Assembly (NCBI RefSeq): GCF_946886105.1
Contig: NZ_CAMPHV010000011.1
Coordinates: 1 to 64,000, forward strand
DNA: 64,000 nucleotides
Source of the DNA: an uncultured Pseudomonas sp.
Lineage (GTDB): Bacteria; Pseudomonadota; Gammaproteobacteria; Pseudomonadales; Pseudomonadaceae
Direction: 5' to 3'
Under the pieces are notes generated by a model, which saw nothing but the letters and a program-made list of their open reading frames with translations, was not told the origin of the DNA and searched no databases. The stretch's first letter is position 1. Each line of letters opens with the position of its first letter. The position numbers and the translations under genes were made by a program. Below are positions 1 to 8,641 of the stretch, one piece after another.

Positions 1-6
1 CAATGG

Positions 7-185
7 GTAGGGTGGGTCGGGCCGCGCAGGTTAGGCGCGAACCGGAATCAGGCAAACAACATCAACACCCAGCGCGCCGTAACCCACCATGGCGGTCTAC
101 CGACAAACCGCAATGGTGGGTTACGCGGCGCTCGGGTTGCGTGGAGATACCCCATACCAACCCCAGCGCCGCTAACCCACCCTAC
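7..185. repeat. Palindromic intergenic repeat cluster (TAACCCACC family)
   Basis: The gap before the first gene is filled with inverted repeats. Bases 79-90 (GTAACCCACCAT) are mirrored by 114-126 (TGGTGGGTTACG), and a TAGGGTGGGT end at 8-17 is mirrored by ACCCACCCTA near 175-184. The same sequence family recurs at 1331, 22011, 35694 and 51773. It is non-coding; short open frames across it are artefacts. Confidence 0.75.
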
Positions 186-298
186 AAAAGCCGCCTGCAA
201 CACATGATGGGGACATAGATGACCGGCCGCGCCACAGCATCGCGACAGGCCGCGGTGCTGTGGCATGATTCACGACTCATCCTGCCTGGTTGTATTGC

Positions 299-1291
299 AT
301 GACTTCAGTGAAAGACGTTGCACGGCTGGCCGGCGTGTCCCTGATGACGGTCTCGCGGGCGCTGAACAATCCGGAGAAGCTCAGCCCCGAGACCTATCAA
401 CGGGTACGCAGCGCCATCGACGAACTGCAATTCGTGCCCAGCATGTCGGCGCGCAAGATTCGCGGCGACAACCTGCAGAGCCGCACCATCGGCGTGTTCG
501 CCCTGGACACCGCGACCACGCCGTTCGCCGTGGAGCTGCTGCTGTCCATCGAACGGACCGCACAACAGGCCGGCTGGAACGTATTCGTGCTCAACCTGCT
601 GAGCGATCCGCCGAGCGAGCAGAGCATCGACCTGATGCTCTCGCACCGCCCCGACGGCCTGATCTTCACCGCCATGGGCCTGCGCCGGGTGAGCATTCCC
701 GAGCGGCTGAAAAGCAAACCGCTGATCCTCGCCAACTGCCTGGATGAAGACAGCAACCTGGTCAGCTACATACCGGATGACGAGGCGGGCCAGTACCGTG
801 CCGTGCGCCACGCGCTGAGCCAGGGTTATCGGCGCCCGCTGTGCATCAACCTGCCGAGCCAGAGCCTGGCCTGGGAACTGCGCCAGCAGGGCATGCAACG
901 CGCCTTCGCCGAGTTCGGCCTGGCGCCCGACGAGGTGCTGCAGTACGACCTCTCGGCCCATGACGCCTACGGCGAGACGCCGGGCATCCTCGATCGACAT
1001 ATCGTCGATGGCCGTGCCCAGTTCGACATCCTTATCTGCGGCAACGACCGCATCGCCTTCTGCGCCTATCAGGTGCTGCTGGCCCGCGGCCTGAAGATTC
1101 CCGGCGATGTCGCGGTGCTCGGCTACGACAACATGATCGGCATCGCCGAACTGTTCATTCCGCCGCTGACCACGGTGCAACTGCCCTACTACGAGATCGG
1201 CCAGCGCGCTGCGCAGCACCTGATCGACAGCCTGGAGGCGAGCGGGCCGCAGCGGGTGGATTGCCCCCTGGTGACCCGCGCATCGCTGTAA
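299..1291 (+). CDS. LacI-family transcriptional regulator
   Basis: 330-residue DNA-binding repressor or activator of the LacI/GalR type. The N-terminal helix-turn-helix is clear: VKDVARLAGVSLMTVSRALN is followed by a hinge-helix region to about residue 60. The periplasmic-binding-protein-like effector domain (about 60-325) starts at TIGVFALDT and contains the typical ICGNDRIAF and VLGYDNM segments. I chose ATG 299 rather than a TTG nine bases upstream because the family starts two or three residues before VKDVA. No sugar-catabolic gene lies to its right; the next gene is convergent. Its target operon is therefore either left of the window or elsewhere, and the effector cannot be told from sequence. 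Confidence 0.9.
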   Translation: MTSVKDVARLAGVSLMTVSRALNNPEKLSPETYQRVRSAIDELQFVPSMSARKIRGDNLQSRTIGVFALDTATTPFAVELLLSIERTAQQAGWNVFVLNLLSDPPSEQSIDLMLSHRPDGLIFTAMGLRRVSIPERLKSKPLILANCLDEDSNLVSYIPDDEAGQYRAVRHALSQGYRRPLCINLPSQSLAWELRQQGMQRAFAEFGLAPDEVLQYDLSAHDAYGETPGILDRHIVDGRAQFDILICGNDRIAFCAYQVLLARGLKIPGDVAVLGYDNMIGIAELFIPPLTTVQLPYYEIGQRAAQHLIDSLEASGPQRVDCPLVTRASL

Positions 1292-1330
1292 GCGAGACTC
1301 GCCAATCCTGATTCCGAGGTTTCCAGCTTC

Positions 1331-1456
1331 GTAGGGTGGGTTAGCCGCCTGTTGCGTTTGTCGGTCGACTCGCTGCGCCTGGTGCGGCGTAACCCACCAT
1401 AGGCGCAACTCCATCCATCGCCTGGTGGGTTGCGCAGCCCGACCCACTCTACGGGA
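1331..1456. repeat. Palindromic intergenic repeat (TAACCCACC family)
   Basis: Between the convergent LacI and carbonic anhydrase genes lies GTAGGGTGGGTTAGCCGCC at 1331-1349, inverted CGTAACCCACCATA near 1388-1401, and an ACCCACTCTACGGG end near 1442-1456. It is the same family as at 7-185 and may act as a transcriptional barrier between convergent genes (inference). Confidence 0.75.
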
Positions 1457-1521
1457 GCAGCGCTCGGCACCTCTTGCCCAAACGGCCGCCCGTTAATGCG
1501 CACCTGACCATTCGCCGCCGC

Positions 1522-2247
1522 TCAGCCCTGCGGGTAACGCGCCCGCGGTGTGGCCATCGGCAGGGGGCCGTCGCCGATCAGGCGGAACTCGCCTTTCTCA
1601 GCGTCGTAGGCCCTGATATTGCTGGTTTCGATGTCGTAGACCCAGCCGTGGATAAATAGCTGCCCGCTGGCCAGACGCGAGGCCACCGAGGGGTGGGTGC
1701 GCAGGTGATCGAGCTGCGCGACCACGTTCTCTTCGGTGAGGACGCCCAGGGTGGTGTGGTCGGCGCAGCCGCAGTTGTCCGCCACCACGCTCTTGGCCAC
1801 CTCGGCGTGGCGTAACCAGGCCTTGACCGTGGGCATGCGCTCGAGCCCGGAAGGGTCGAGCACCGCCTTCATCGCGCCGCAATCGGAATGCCCGCAGATG
1901 ATGATGTGATGCACGCCAAGGGCCAGCACCGCGTATTCGATGGCGGTGGAAACGCCGCCCATCATCTGCCCATAGGGCGGCACCACATTGCCGACATTAC
2001 GGCTGACGAACAGGTCGCCCGGGGAGCTCTGGGTGATCAGCTCGGGGACCACGCGCGAATCGGCGCAAGTGATAAACATCGCCCGCGGCGTCTGCTCGTG
2101 GGCAAGCTTCTTGAACAATTCCTGCTGCTCCGGGAACACCTCATGGCGAAAACGCATGAAGCCGGCAACCAGCTGTTGCAGCGCCTCCTCGGCGCTCTCG
2201 GGAGCAGCGCCTTGGGGGTCGCCACTGGTTACGGATCGAATAGGCAT
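1522..2247 (-). CDS. Beta-class carbonic anhydrase
   Basis: 241-residue zinc enzyme that interconverts CO2 and bicarbonate, presumably in the cytoplasm. The beta-class signature is complete. TCADSRV (about residues 54-60) supplies the first Cys ligand and the Asp-Arg pair, and CGHSDCGAM (about 115-123) supplies the His and second Cys ligands. The start is ATG 2247, seven to eight bases after a GGGAG ribosome site. A TTG at 2271 would add eight residues without family support. It stands alone, convergent with the LacI gene and in the same direction as the radical SAM gene upstream. It is distinct from the gamma-class homologue at 10861. Confidence 0.95.
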   Translation of the reverse strand: MPIRSVTSGDPQGAAPESAEEALQQLVAGFMRFRHEVFPEQQELFKKLAHEQTPRAMFITCADSRVVPELITQSSPGDLFVSRNVGNVVPPYGQMMGGVSTAIEYAVLALGVHHIIICGHSDCGAMKAVLDPSGLERMPTVKAWLRHAEVAKSVVADNCGCADHTTLGVLTEENVVAQLDHLRTHPSVASRLASGQLFIHGWVYDIETSNIRAYDAEKGEFRLIGDGPLPMATPRARYPQG

Positions 2248-2364
2248 TTGAACGCTCCCTTTCTCAATCAAGTGTCTGAACCGCTCGCGACCGAGCCAAC
2301 ACAGGCAGCTTAACGCACCTCGCCCGCCCGTCCAGAGACACCATTAGCATGCTATTGGTTGCAT

Positions 2365-3426
2365 TCATAGCAGCGACAGCTGCGCGCCCGGTGGGGCGAA
2401 GAGGCTGCAGTCGAGGCCCTCGTATTCCCGATTGTCCAAGCCGAACTTGCGCTTGGCCAGGCGAAAACGTTGGGCCAGCAGCTCGGCGAACTGGCCCTCG
2501 CCACGCATGCGGCTGCCGAAGCGGCTGTCGTAGTTCTTGCCGCCGCGGGACTGGCGGATCAGGCTCATGACATGGGCCGCGCGCTCGGGGAAATGCGCCT
2601 GTAACCACTCCTCGAACAAGTCGGCGATCTCCAACGGCAGGCGCAGCAGCACGTAACCGGCCGAGCGCGCGCCGGCATCGCGGGCGGCTTCGAGCAGGTG
2701 CTCCAACTCCATGTCGTTGATCATCGGGATCATCGGCGCGCACAGCACACTGACCGGCACGCCGGCCTCGCGCAGCGTGCGCATGGCGCGCAAACGCGCG
2801 GCAGGGGCGGCGGCACGCGGCTCCATGATGCGTTTCAGTTCGTCGTCCAGGGTGGTCAAGCTGAACGCCACGCTGACCAGGCGCTGGCTGGCCAACTCGG
2901 CGAGCAGATCGAGATCGCGCAAAATCAGCGCGCCCTTGGTGATGATGCTCACCGGGTGCTTGTAACGCAGCAGCACCTCAAGGGCCTGGCGGGTCAGGCG
3001 CTGCTCGCGTTCGATCGGCTGGTAGGCATCGGTATTGATCCCCAGGGCAATCGGCCGCGGCACGTAACCGGGCTTTTGCAGCTCCTCTTCCAGACGGCTG
3101 GCGAGGTTGGTCTTGGCGATCAACTTGGTTTCGAAATCGATGCCCGGCGAAAGATCCCAATAGGCATGGCTGGGCCGCGCAAAGCAGTAGATACAGCCGT
3201 GTTCGCAGCCCCGATAAGGGTTCACCGAACGGTCGAAACCGACATCCGGCGACTGGTTGCGGCTGATCACCGTTTTCGCCGTTTCGCGGCGCACTTCGGT
3301 GGCGCGCGAGGGCGGCGTCTCGTCCTGGAACCAGCCATCGTCCTCGGCCACCGAGCGGGTCGGGGCGAAGCGGTTGTGCGGGTTGCTGGCGGTGCCGCGA
3401 CCGCGCGGCGGGAGAACAACGGACAT
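2365..3426 (-). CDS. PA0069-family radical SAM protein (spore photoproduct lyase-like)
   Basis: 353-residue radical S-adenosylmethionine enzyme. The 4Fe-4S cluster motif CEHGCIYC (Cx3Cx2C) lies at about residues 75-82, preceded by VNPYRGCEHG as in the SPL-like family. It is in the same family as P. aeruginosa PA0069, which I recall as an SOS-regulon member. A LexA-type box sits 21 bases upstream of the ATG, so a DNA-damage role fits, though the substrate is unknown. The C-terminal half has the usual SPL-family YVLLRLP and FPERA segments. It is a single gene, separated from the carbonic anhydrase by about 120 bases. Confidence 0.9.
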   Translation of the reverse strand: MSVVLPPRGRGTASNPHNRFAPTRSVAEDDGWFQDETPPSRATEVRRETAKTVISRNQSPDVGFDRSVNPYRGCEHGCIYCFARPSHAYWDLSPGIDFETKLIAKTNLASRLEEELQKPGYVPRPIALGINTDAYQPIEREQRLTRQALEVLLRYKHPVSIITKGALILRDLDLLAELASQRLVSVAFSLTTLDDELKRIMEPRAAAPAARLRAMRTLREAGVPVSVLCAPMIPMINDMELEHLLEAARDAGARSAGYVLLRLPLEIADLFEEWLQAHFPERAAHVMSLIRQSRGGKNYDSRFGSRMRGEGQFAELLAQRFRLAKRKFGLDNREYEGLDCSLFAPPGAQLSLL

Positions 3427-3446
3427 GGCAGGGTTCCGACAAAATA

Positions 3447-3462
3447 CTGTATGAATGTACAG
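3447..3462. promoter_or_regulatory. LexA (SOS) box
   Basis: CTGTATGAATGTACAG matches the gammaproteobacterial LexA consensus CTGT-N8-ACAG exactly in both half-sites. It lies 21 bases upstream of the ATG of the radical SAM gene, where LexA would block transcription. Damage-induced expression is inferred. Confidence 0.85.
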
Positions 3463-3683
3463 TTAATTATCGAATCGACCAAGCCCTGTTCGTCGCCAGC
3501 AACGCTTTGGCCCCAAACCGACAATGATGCGAGAATGCTGGCGCTCCCGCTGCCGCGCTTGTTCGGTAGCCTTGCCATCGTATACCTGGCCCGAGGCCGA
3601 CCCTATCCACCGCCACCTGCGAAATCTGGCCAAAAGCGAGATTCGCAATGGGTGCAAGCTTCCCATTGAAACGGAGTAGTTCG

Positions 3684-4436
3684 ATGAAAACAGTTCTGGT
3701 TACCGGCGCGTCTTCCGGGTTCGGCGAAGCCATTTGCCGTCGGCTGATCGCCGATGGGCACCAAGTCATCGGTGCCGCGCGGCGCGCCGAGAAACTCACC
3801 TCGCTGGCCGCCGAATTGGGCGACAAATTCATCGCGCTGGTGATGGACGTCACCGACAAGGCCTCGATCGATCAGGCCTTCGAGACGATTTTCCAGCGCT
3901 GCGCGCAAATCGACGTGCTGGTCAACAACGCCGGCCTGGCCCTGGGCATCGAACGCGCCCAAGTCGCCAGCGCGGCCAACTGGGAACGCATGATCGCCAC
4001 CAACGTCACCGGCCTGAGCCTGGTCACGCACAAGGTATTGCCGCATATGGTCGCCGCCAACAGCGGCTTGATCATCAATATGGGCTCGATCGCCGGCACC
4101 GTGCCCTACCCCGGCGGCAACGTCTACGGCGCGACCAAGGCCTTCGTCAAACAGTTCAGCCTGAACCTGCGCGCCGATCTGGCCGGCAGCAAGGTGCGGG
4201 TCAGCAATATCGAACCGGGGCTGTGCTCGGGCACCGAGTTCTCCGTGGTGCGCCTGGATGGCGACGCCGAAGCGGTCAACGCGCTGTACAAAGACGTCGA
4301 GGCGATCCGCCCCGAGGACATCGCCCATACGGTGTCCTGGATCAGCCAACTGCCCGAGCACATGAACGTCAACTCGATCGAAATCATGCCGGTGGCGCAG
4401 ACTTATTCGGCGCTGACGATAACGCGCAACCTGTAA
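3684..4436 (+). CDS. SDR-family NADP-dependent oxidoreductase (YdfG-like)
   Basis: 250-residue classical short-chain dehydrogenase. The cofactor loop TGASSGFG is at residues 7-14, NNAG at about 83-86, the catalytic Ser in INMGSIAG at about 135, and the YxxxK pair in YGATK at about 151-155. An Arg-rich AARRAEKL after the second strand fits NADP preference. Overall it is closest to the YdfG type (3-hydroxy acid / malonic semialdehyde reductase), including the C-terminal NSIEIMPVAQT. ATG 3684 follows GGAG at a good distance. It is monocistronic. The exact substrate is not determinable. Confidence 0.9.
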   Translation: MKTVLVTGASSGFGEAICRRLIADGHQVIGAARRAEKLTSLAAELGDKFIALVMDVTDKASIDQAFETIFQRCAQIDVLVNNAGLALGIERAQVASAANWERMIATNVTGLSLVTHKVLPHMVAANSGLIINMGSIAGTVPYPGGNVYGATKAFVKQFSLNLRADLAGSKVRVSNIEPGLCSGTEFSVVRLDGDAEAVNALYKDVEAIRPEDIAHTVSWISQLPEHMNVNSIEIMPVAQTYSALTITRNL

Positions 4437-4857
4437 CACCCTCCGTCAATTCCTGGCGCGCCCGCAGTGCGGGTGCGGCCCAGTGCCGGATCGCCGACCG
4501 CTAGCGCCGCGGCGCTGTCGACGCATTTCCGACGACCTGCACTCGGCGCTGCAGGCTCTGCCACCGAACGCCGCTCGTCAGCAGGTTGGGCCAACCGGCC
4601 AGGATACTCGCACAACGAAATTAGTCTGCTACTACTAAAGTTGTAGGCCCAGACAAAGGCAGCCCGTGCCCATCGATCCATGCGGCTGATTGGCTGATTC
4701 AGGTTCGAACGACCACGCTCCGAGACTGGGCGGCGACGCGCTATCAGAGTCTCAGGCATCGAAATCGATCGAACTTACCGACCAGACGGAACACACCCTG
4801 CCATCTCCCACCATGGACGGTCGCGCAGCCCATCGCCCCGAAAGGCGAGGAGGATGT
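4437..4857. other. 420-base intergenic region upstream of the heme-sensor/chemoreceptor pair
   Basis: No open frame with credible coding features. The middle (about 4610-4650) is locally AT-richer, with ATTAGTCTGCTACTACTAAA, and is the likeliest promoter area for the operon starting at 4858. I found no clear sigma-28 or sigma-54 site. A strong ribosome site (AGGCGAGGAGG) ends the region just before ATG 4858. Confidence 0.4.
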
Positions 4858-5610
4858 ATGAATGCCGTTCTACGTATCACCGGTCTCGCACTCATGGCAC
4901 TGCTCGCCGCGCCCGTTTCGATACCTCAGGCACTCGCCGCAGACGATGTCGAAGCCATCAGCAGCGATCTGACGCTGATCTTCCGCGCGGCGCGCAAGAT
5001 GATTTCCGACAACCAGGACCAGATCAACGACCCCAGCAAAGGCGACAAAGGCCTGAGCGCGACGGCGGTAGTCGAGCAAACCAAAGCCAATTACAAGACG
5101 GCTACGGGGAAGGATCTGGACTTGAGCGACGACGGCAGCCCGGCCGCCAAGGCGCGTATCGCCATGATCGAAGCCGTGCGGGCGACCATGGACGAAGCCC
5201 AGCCACTGATCAACGAGCAGGGCAAAGGCTTCAAGGGCTTCCTCCCGGCGGTGTTCGGTGGACGCGTGGCGAGTAACTTCAGCGCGACCATGGCCGGCAC
5301 CTTCGCGATCAAGCTGACCGCGCCCAAGGCCTACGTGCGTAACCGCGCCAACCGCCCCGACGAGTGGGAGAACAAGGTGATCGAAACCATGTTCAAGCAA
5401 CCCGGCTACGAGAAGGGCAAAGCCTATGCCGAAGCCGTGCCGGTCAAAGGCAAGCCGGCTTATCGCTATATCCTGCCGGAGTATTACGGCGCCTCCTGTC
5501 TGGGTTGCCATGGCGACCCCAAAGGCGAGATCGATATCACCGGCGGCAAGAAGGAAGGTGCCAAGCTCGATGAGCTCGGCGGCGCGATTTCCTTGATCAT
5601 CTACCAGTAG
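4858..5610 (+). CDS. Secreted c-type heme protein, DUF3365 (Tll0287-like)
   Basis: 250-residue precursor. Residues 1-27 are a Sec signal peptide (basic start, LALMALLAA core, probable cleavage after QALA). The mature part is a DUF3365/Tll0287-like sensor domain. A single c-type heme site CLGCH lies near residues 216-220, followed by GDPKGE and a GG-rich end, as in the family. In many bacteria this domain is the extracytoplasmic part of a sensor kinase or chemoreceptor. Here it is a free periplasmic protein whose stop is only 11 bases before a chemoreceptor gene, so it may serve as a redox- or gas-sensing partner of that receptor (inference). Confidence 0.85.
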   Translation: MNAVLRITGLALMALLAAPVSIPQALAADDVEAISSDLTLIFRAARKMISDNQDQINDPSKGDKGLSATAVVEQTKANYKTATGKDLDLSDDGSPAAKARIAMIEAVRATMDEAQPLINEQGKGFKGFLPAVFGGRVASNFSATMAGTFAIKLTAPKAYVRNRANRPDEWENKVIETMFKQPGYEKGKAYAEAVPVKGKPAYRYILPEYYGASCLGCHGDPKGEIDITGGKKEGAKLDELGGAISLIIYQ

Positions 5611-5621
5611 AGGCCACCGGC

Positions 5622-7259
5622 ATGCCTCGTTTAACCAACCTCAGCATCAGCGCCCGCTTGCTGCTGCTGTCCGCTGTGGTGGCTGTGCTCCTGGCCGCGA
5701 TGCTGTTCTATCTGGCCAATGTCATAGGCGCCAACAATACCCGTATGGATGAACAGCAGGAGGCGGTGCACCAGCAAGTCGAAGAGCTGAGCCGCTGGCA
5801 GCTGGCCGACCGCGGCCTGCGGGAATTCGGCGCCATGCGCTTCTGGCTGTACGACCTGCAGGTCAGCTGGCTGAACGACTCGGAAAGTGCCGCCGACGAA
5901 GCCCATGAACGACTCAAGGCGGTACTGGCCGAACAGCAACAGCATGGTGTGGATCTTGGCCAGATGCCCGCGCAGATCGAGGAATTTCGCAGCAAGATGC
6001 TCGCGGCGGTGGATGCCTACGTCGACAACAACCGGGTGCTGGGCAACGCCACCGTCGCCGAGGCACGCAAGATCGCCACGACCATCGACACCAACCTGGC
6101 GGCGCTGCAGGAGGAGCGCAGCAGCAGCGCCACGCTCAAGGCCGAGGAAATAGCCGCGGCCGCGACGCTGGTACAAGCCGGCAACGGCCGCCTGTTCGCC
6201 CTGGCCTGGTGGGTGCTGGCGGCAGTGGTGGTAATCCTCGGCATTTTCTACCTGCTGCTGGTGCGCTCCATCTCTCGACCGATGCATGACTTGGAGCACG
6301 GTATTTCCGCGATCGAGCGCACCTCAGACCTGTCCCATCAGTTGCCGGTGCTCAGCGCCGATGAAATCGGCCTGACCGCCAGCGCGATCAATCGCATGCT
6401 GGAGAAATTCCGCAGCATCATCCTCGAAGTCGACAGCATCGCCGGGCAGGTGGCGGGTAAAGTCGAGGATACGCGGCAAAGCATGATCAGCACCCACAAA
6501 GGAATACAGGCGCAACAGCAGGAAACCGATCAAGTGTCCTGCGCGGTCACCGAGATGAGCCATACCATCCAGGACGTGGCGAAGAACGCCGAACGCGCCT
6601 CGGAAGCCGCGCATCAGGCCAACCGCAATGCCGATAAAGGCAACGCGGTGGTGGCCGCCAATGTCAGCGCCATGAACGCCCTGGCCCAGGAGGTGCATTC
6701 GGCGGCCGACGTGGTACGCCGGGTGGCCCAGGACACCGGGCAGATCGGCCGGGTGGTGGAGGTGATTCAGAGCATTTCCGACCAGACCAACCTGCTGGCG
6801 CTGAACGCCGCAATCGAAGCCGCGCGCGCCGGCGAGGCCGGACGGGGCTTTGCCGTGGTCGCCGACGAAGTGCGCACCCTGGCCCAACGTACGCGCGAAT
6901 CCACCCAGGAAATCAACGACATGATCGAGCGTCTGCAACAGGGCGTCGGTCAGGCCGAGCGGGTTATGGCCGAGGGCGTCGACAAGGCGCAGAACGCGGT
7001 CGAGCAAGTGCAATCGGCCGGCGTGGAGTTGGCCGGGATCAGCCATTCGGTGCACAGCATCGAAGACCTCAACGTGCAGATCGCCAGCGCCGCGGAAGAG
7101 CAGAGCACCGTGACCGCGGGCATCGCCGAAAGTGTGGTGCATATCCGCGATGTCACCATCGCCAATGCCAAAACCGCCACCGTGGCGATGACCGCCTGCA
7201 ACGAACTGGAGACGCTGACTCAGCATATGCAGGCGCAGGTCAGGCAGTTCCGCCTTTAA
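5622..7259 (+). CDS. Methyl-accepting chemotaxis protein
   Basis: 545-residue chemoreceptor. TM1 is about residues 11-33. A helical periplasmic domain of about 160 residues looks like a four-helix bundle. TM2 is about 195-217, HAMP follows from [14 protein letters not shown] to about 270, and a full signalling domain carries the hairpin-tip sequence [20 protein letters not shown]. It signals to CheA/CheW; there is no PAS or C-terminal CheR-tether pentapeptide. It is co-transcribed with the DUF3365 heme protein just upstream (11-base gap), suggesting that ligand or redox information arrives through that protein. The ligand is unknown. Confidence 0.93.
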   Translation: MPRLTNLSISARLLLLSAVVAVLLAAMLFYLANVIGANNTRMDEQQEAVHQQVEELSRWQLADRGLREFGAMRFWLYDLQVSWLNDSESAADEAHERLKAVLAEQQQHGVDLGQMPAQIEEFRSKMLAAVDAYVDNNRVLGNATVAEARKIATTIDTNLAALQEERSSSATLKAEEIAAAATLVQAGNGRLFALAWWVLAAVVVILGIFYLLLVRSISRPMHDLEHGISAIERTSDLSHQLPVLSADEIGLTASAINRMLEKFRSIILEVDSIAGQVAGKVEDTRQSMISTHKGIQAQQQETDQVSCAVTEMSHTIQDVAKNAERASEAAHQANRNADKGNAVVAANVSAMNALAQEVHSAADVVRRVAQDTGQIGRVVEVIQSISDQTNLLALNAAIEAARAGEAGRGFAVVADEVRTLAQRTRESTQEINDMIERLQQGVGQAERVMAEGVDKAQNAVEQVQSAGVELAGISHSVHSIEDLNVQIASAAEEQSTVTAGIAESVVHIRDVTIANAKTATVAMTACNELETLTQHMQAQVRQFRL

Positions 7260-7364
7260 TGCCGCCTAGCCTTTAACCGCGTACCGCGCTGTTGGGCTTC
7301 GCTACGCTCAGCGCCAACCCGCCGATCACACGGCGAGCTTCCCGACTGGCTCAGGGCGCCTTTT

Positions 7365-7394
7365 GTAGGGTGGACATAGCGAAGCTTTGTCCAC
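7365..7394. repeat. Short palindromic repeat (TGGACA/TGTCCA)
   Basis: GTAGGGTGGACA followed by TGTCCACC forms a small inverted repeat in the gap between the convergent chemoreceptor and DUF1835 genes. It resembles the dispersed GTAGGGTGG-type intergenic repeats of this genome. It may help termination, but there is no T-run. Confidence 0.5.
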
Positions 7395-7434
7395 CGCGCG
7401 AGTACCGCAGCCGAGAGTCACGTCGTTCGACCGT

Positions 7435-8211
7435 TCAGATCAGGCGCGCCTGCAGCCCTCCATAGCCATGGGCGCCCGCCTCGCCAGTGAGTGCGATACG
7501 GCCCATCGCGGCCAACTCGCGCGCCCGCCAGAACAGGAAATAGTCGGTGGCGAAGAAACCGTCGTTGCGCACCATCACCTCGGCCATCAACCGAGCCAGC
7601 GGTTGCTCGTCATCACGGGCATGGCGCAACAGCGCGGCGTCGACAGTCTGATAGCCCTCGCCGAAAAAAGCATTCGCCTGCCAACGGCGCACCAGGGCGT
7701 TGTTCGCCAGCGCGGCACGCCACTGTGCGGCCAGCAGCTGGCGCCGCTCTGCATCGACCTCACGGGGCTTAGCCAAGGCCGCCAGTGCCTCGGGCGCATG
7801 CATGGCCACGGCCCTACGCGTCTCGACACGGCTGGCGCCGCTGCCGCAGCACACCTCCCAAAACGGCAATGCGCTAGCCGCCAGAGCGTTTGCCACACGG
7901 GCCAGCAGCAATTGCTCACTGGCACTGTCGCCATGCCAGACGGTCACCGGCCGCGACTGCTCAGGCAGTGCCGCAAGCCAACGTGCATCCGCGGGAAGGT
8001 CCGTGGCGAAATCCGGCACCGGGCACACAGACTCGGGCCACACCGCCTGCCAGAAGGCAGCGCGAGCGGCGCAGGGTGGCGTATCCACATCCGCCAGCGG
8101 GCCGACGGCGAGATCATCGCGCAGCACGCGCAAACCCGCCTCGGCCTCGTGCGCACCTATCACATGGGTCACAGCTGCTACCGCGTTATCACCACAGACC
8201 AGATGCCACAT
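7435..8211 (-). CDS. DUF1835 domain-containing protein
   Basis: 258-residue protein of unknown function. The N-terminal part (MWHLVCGDNAV, then VLRDDLAVGPL at about residues 30-40) is the DUF1835 signature, with a typical VTVWHGDSASEQL segment near residue 90. The C-terminal part resembles the DUF3658 partner domain. No signal peptide or membrane segment is seen. ATG 8211 is preceded by GGGAGG three bases away; a TTG 24 bases upstream is less likely. It is a single gene. No enzymatic activity can be assigned. Confidence 0.8.
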   Translation of the reverse strand: MWHLVCGDNAVAAVTHVIGAHEAEAGLRVLRDDLAVGPLADVDTPPCAARAAFWQAVWPESVCPVPDFATDLPADARWLAALPEQSRPVTVWHGDSASEQLLLARVANALAASALPFWEVCCGSGASRVETRRAVAMHAPEALAALAKPREVDAERRQLLAAQWRAALANNALVRRWQANAFFGEGYQTVDAALLRHARDDEQPLARLMAEVMVRNDGFFATDYFLFWRARELAAMGRIALTGEAGAHGYGGLQARLI

Positions 8212-8302
8212 AAGCCTCCCTATTGATCGTTCCAAGGCTCCATCATGGGAACGCCGCCCGTGGCGCTCCGCGTCACCTAGGATCCAGCACCTGACAGACC
8301 GT

Positions 8303-8334
8303 TCCCGGATTGCGCCGGGGCTGATCCGGGCTAC
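8303..8334. repeat. Palindromic intergenic repeat (CCGGATT/GATCCGGG family)
   Basis: TCCCGGATTGCGCCGGGGCTGATCCGGGCTACG has internal dyad symmetry and shares the ATCCGGGCTAC end with copies near 16355 and 18155-18220. It lies just past the 3' end of the yheV-like gene. Confidence 0.6.
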
Positions 8335-8356
8335 GAGTCGCGCCGTCTGCGCAGTC

Positions 8357-8641
8357 CTATTCGGTCGGCTTCTTCAGCTTGGGATTGGGAAAGAACTGCA
8401 CCGCCTGCACCTTGGGGTCGGTGACCTTGGGTTTCAGGGCGCTGACGTTGACCCGGGTCGGCAGCTCCTTGGGCACCGAGTTGCCGCGCGCATCCAGGGT
8501 GTCGGCGTAGCCGCAGGCCACGCATTCGCGGTTCGGCACGCCGTCTTCGTCCCACATCTGGATCTTGTCCATCTCGCTGCACGCCGGGCATACGGCGCCG
8601 GCGATAAAACGGCGTTTGCTCACCTTGGCGTCGTCGCTCAT
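8357..8641 (-). CDS. yheV: YheV-family putative zinc ribbon protein
   Basis: 94-residue small protein with two CxxC pairs (CPAC at about 18-21 and CVAC at about 40-43), making a predicted zinc ribbon. The spacing and the pairing with prlC match the YheV family, whose function is not established. Its ATG overlaps the prlC stop by four bases (ATGA), so translation is coupled to that of the peptidase. The basic, Lys/Pro-rich tail is probably flexible. Confidence 0.88.
   Translation of the reverse strand: MSDDAKVSKRRFIAGAVCPACSEMDKIQMWDEDGVPNRECVACGYADTLDARGNSVPKELPTRVNVSALKPKVTDPKVQAVQFFPNPKLKKPTE

Noticed and set aside
4690..4857. Upstream extension of the DUF3365 protein
   Set aside because: It would place 56 polar residues before a clear signal peptide; the ribosome site GAGGAGG directly precedes ATG 4858.
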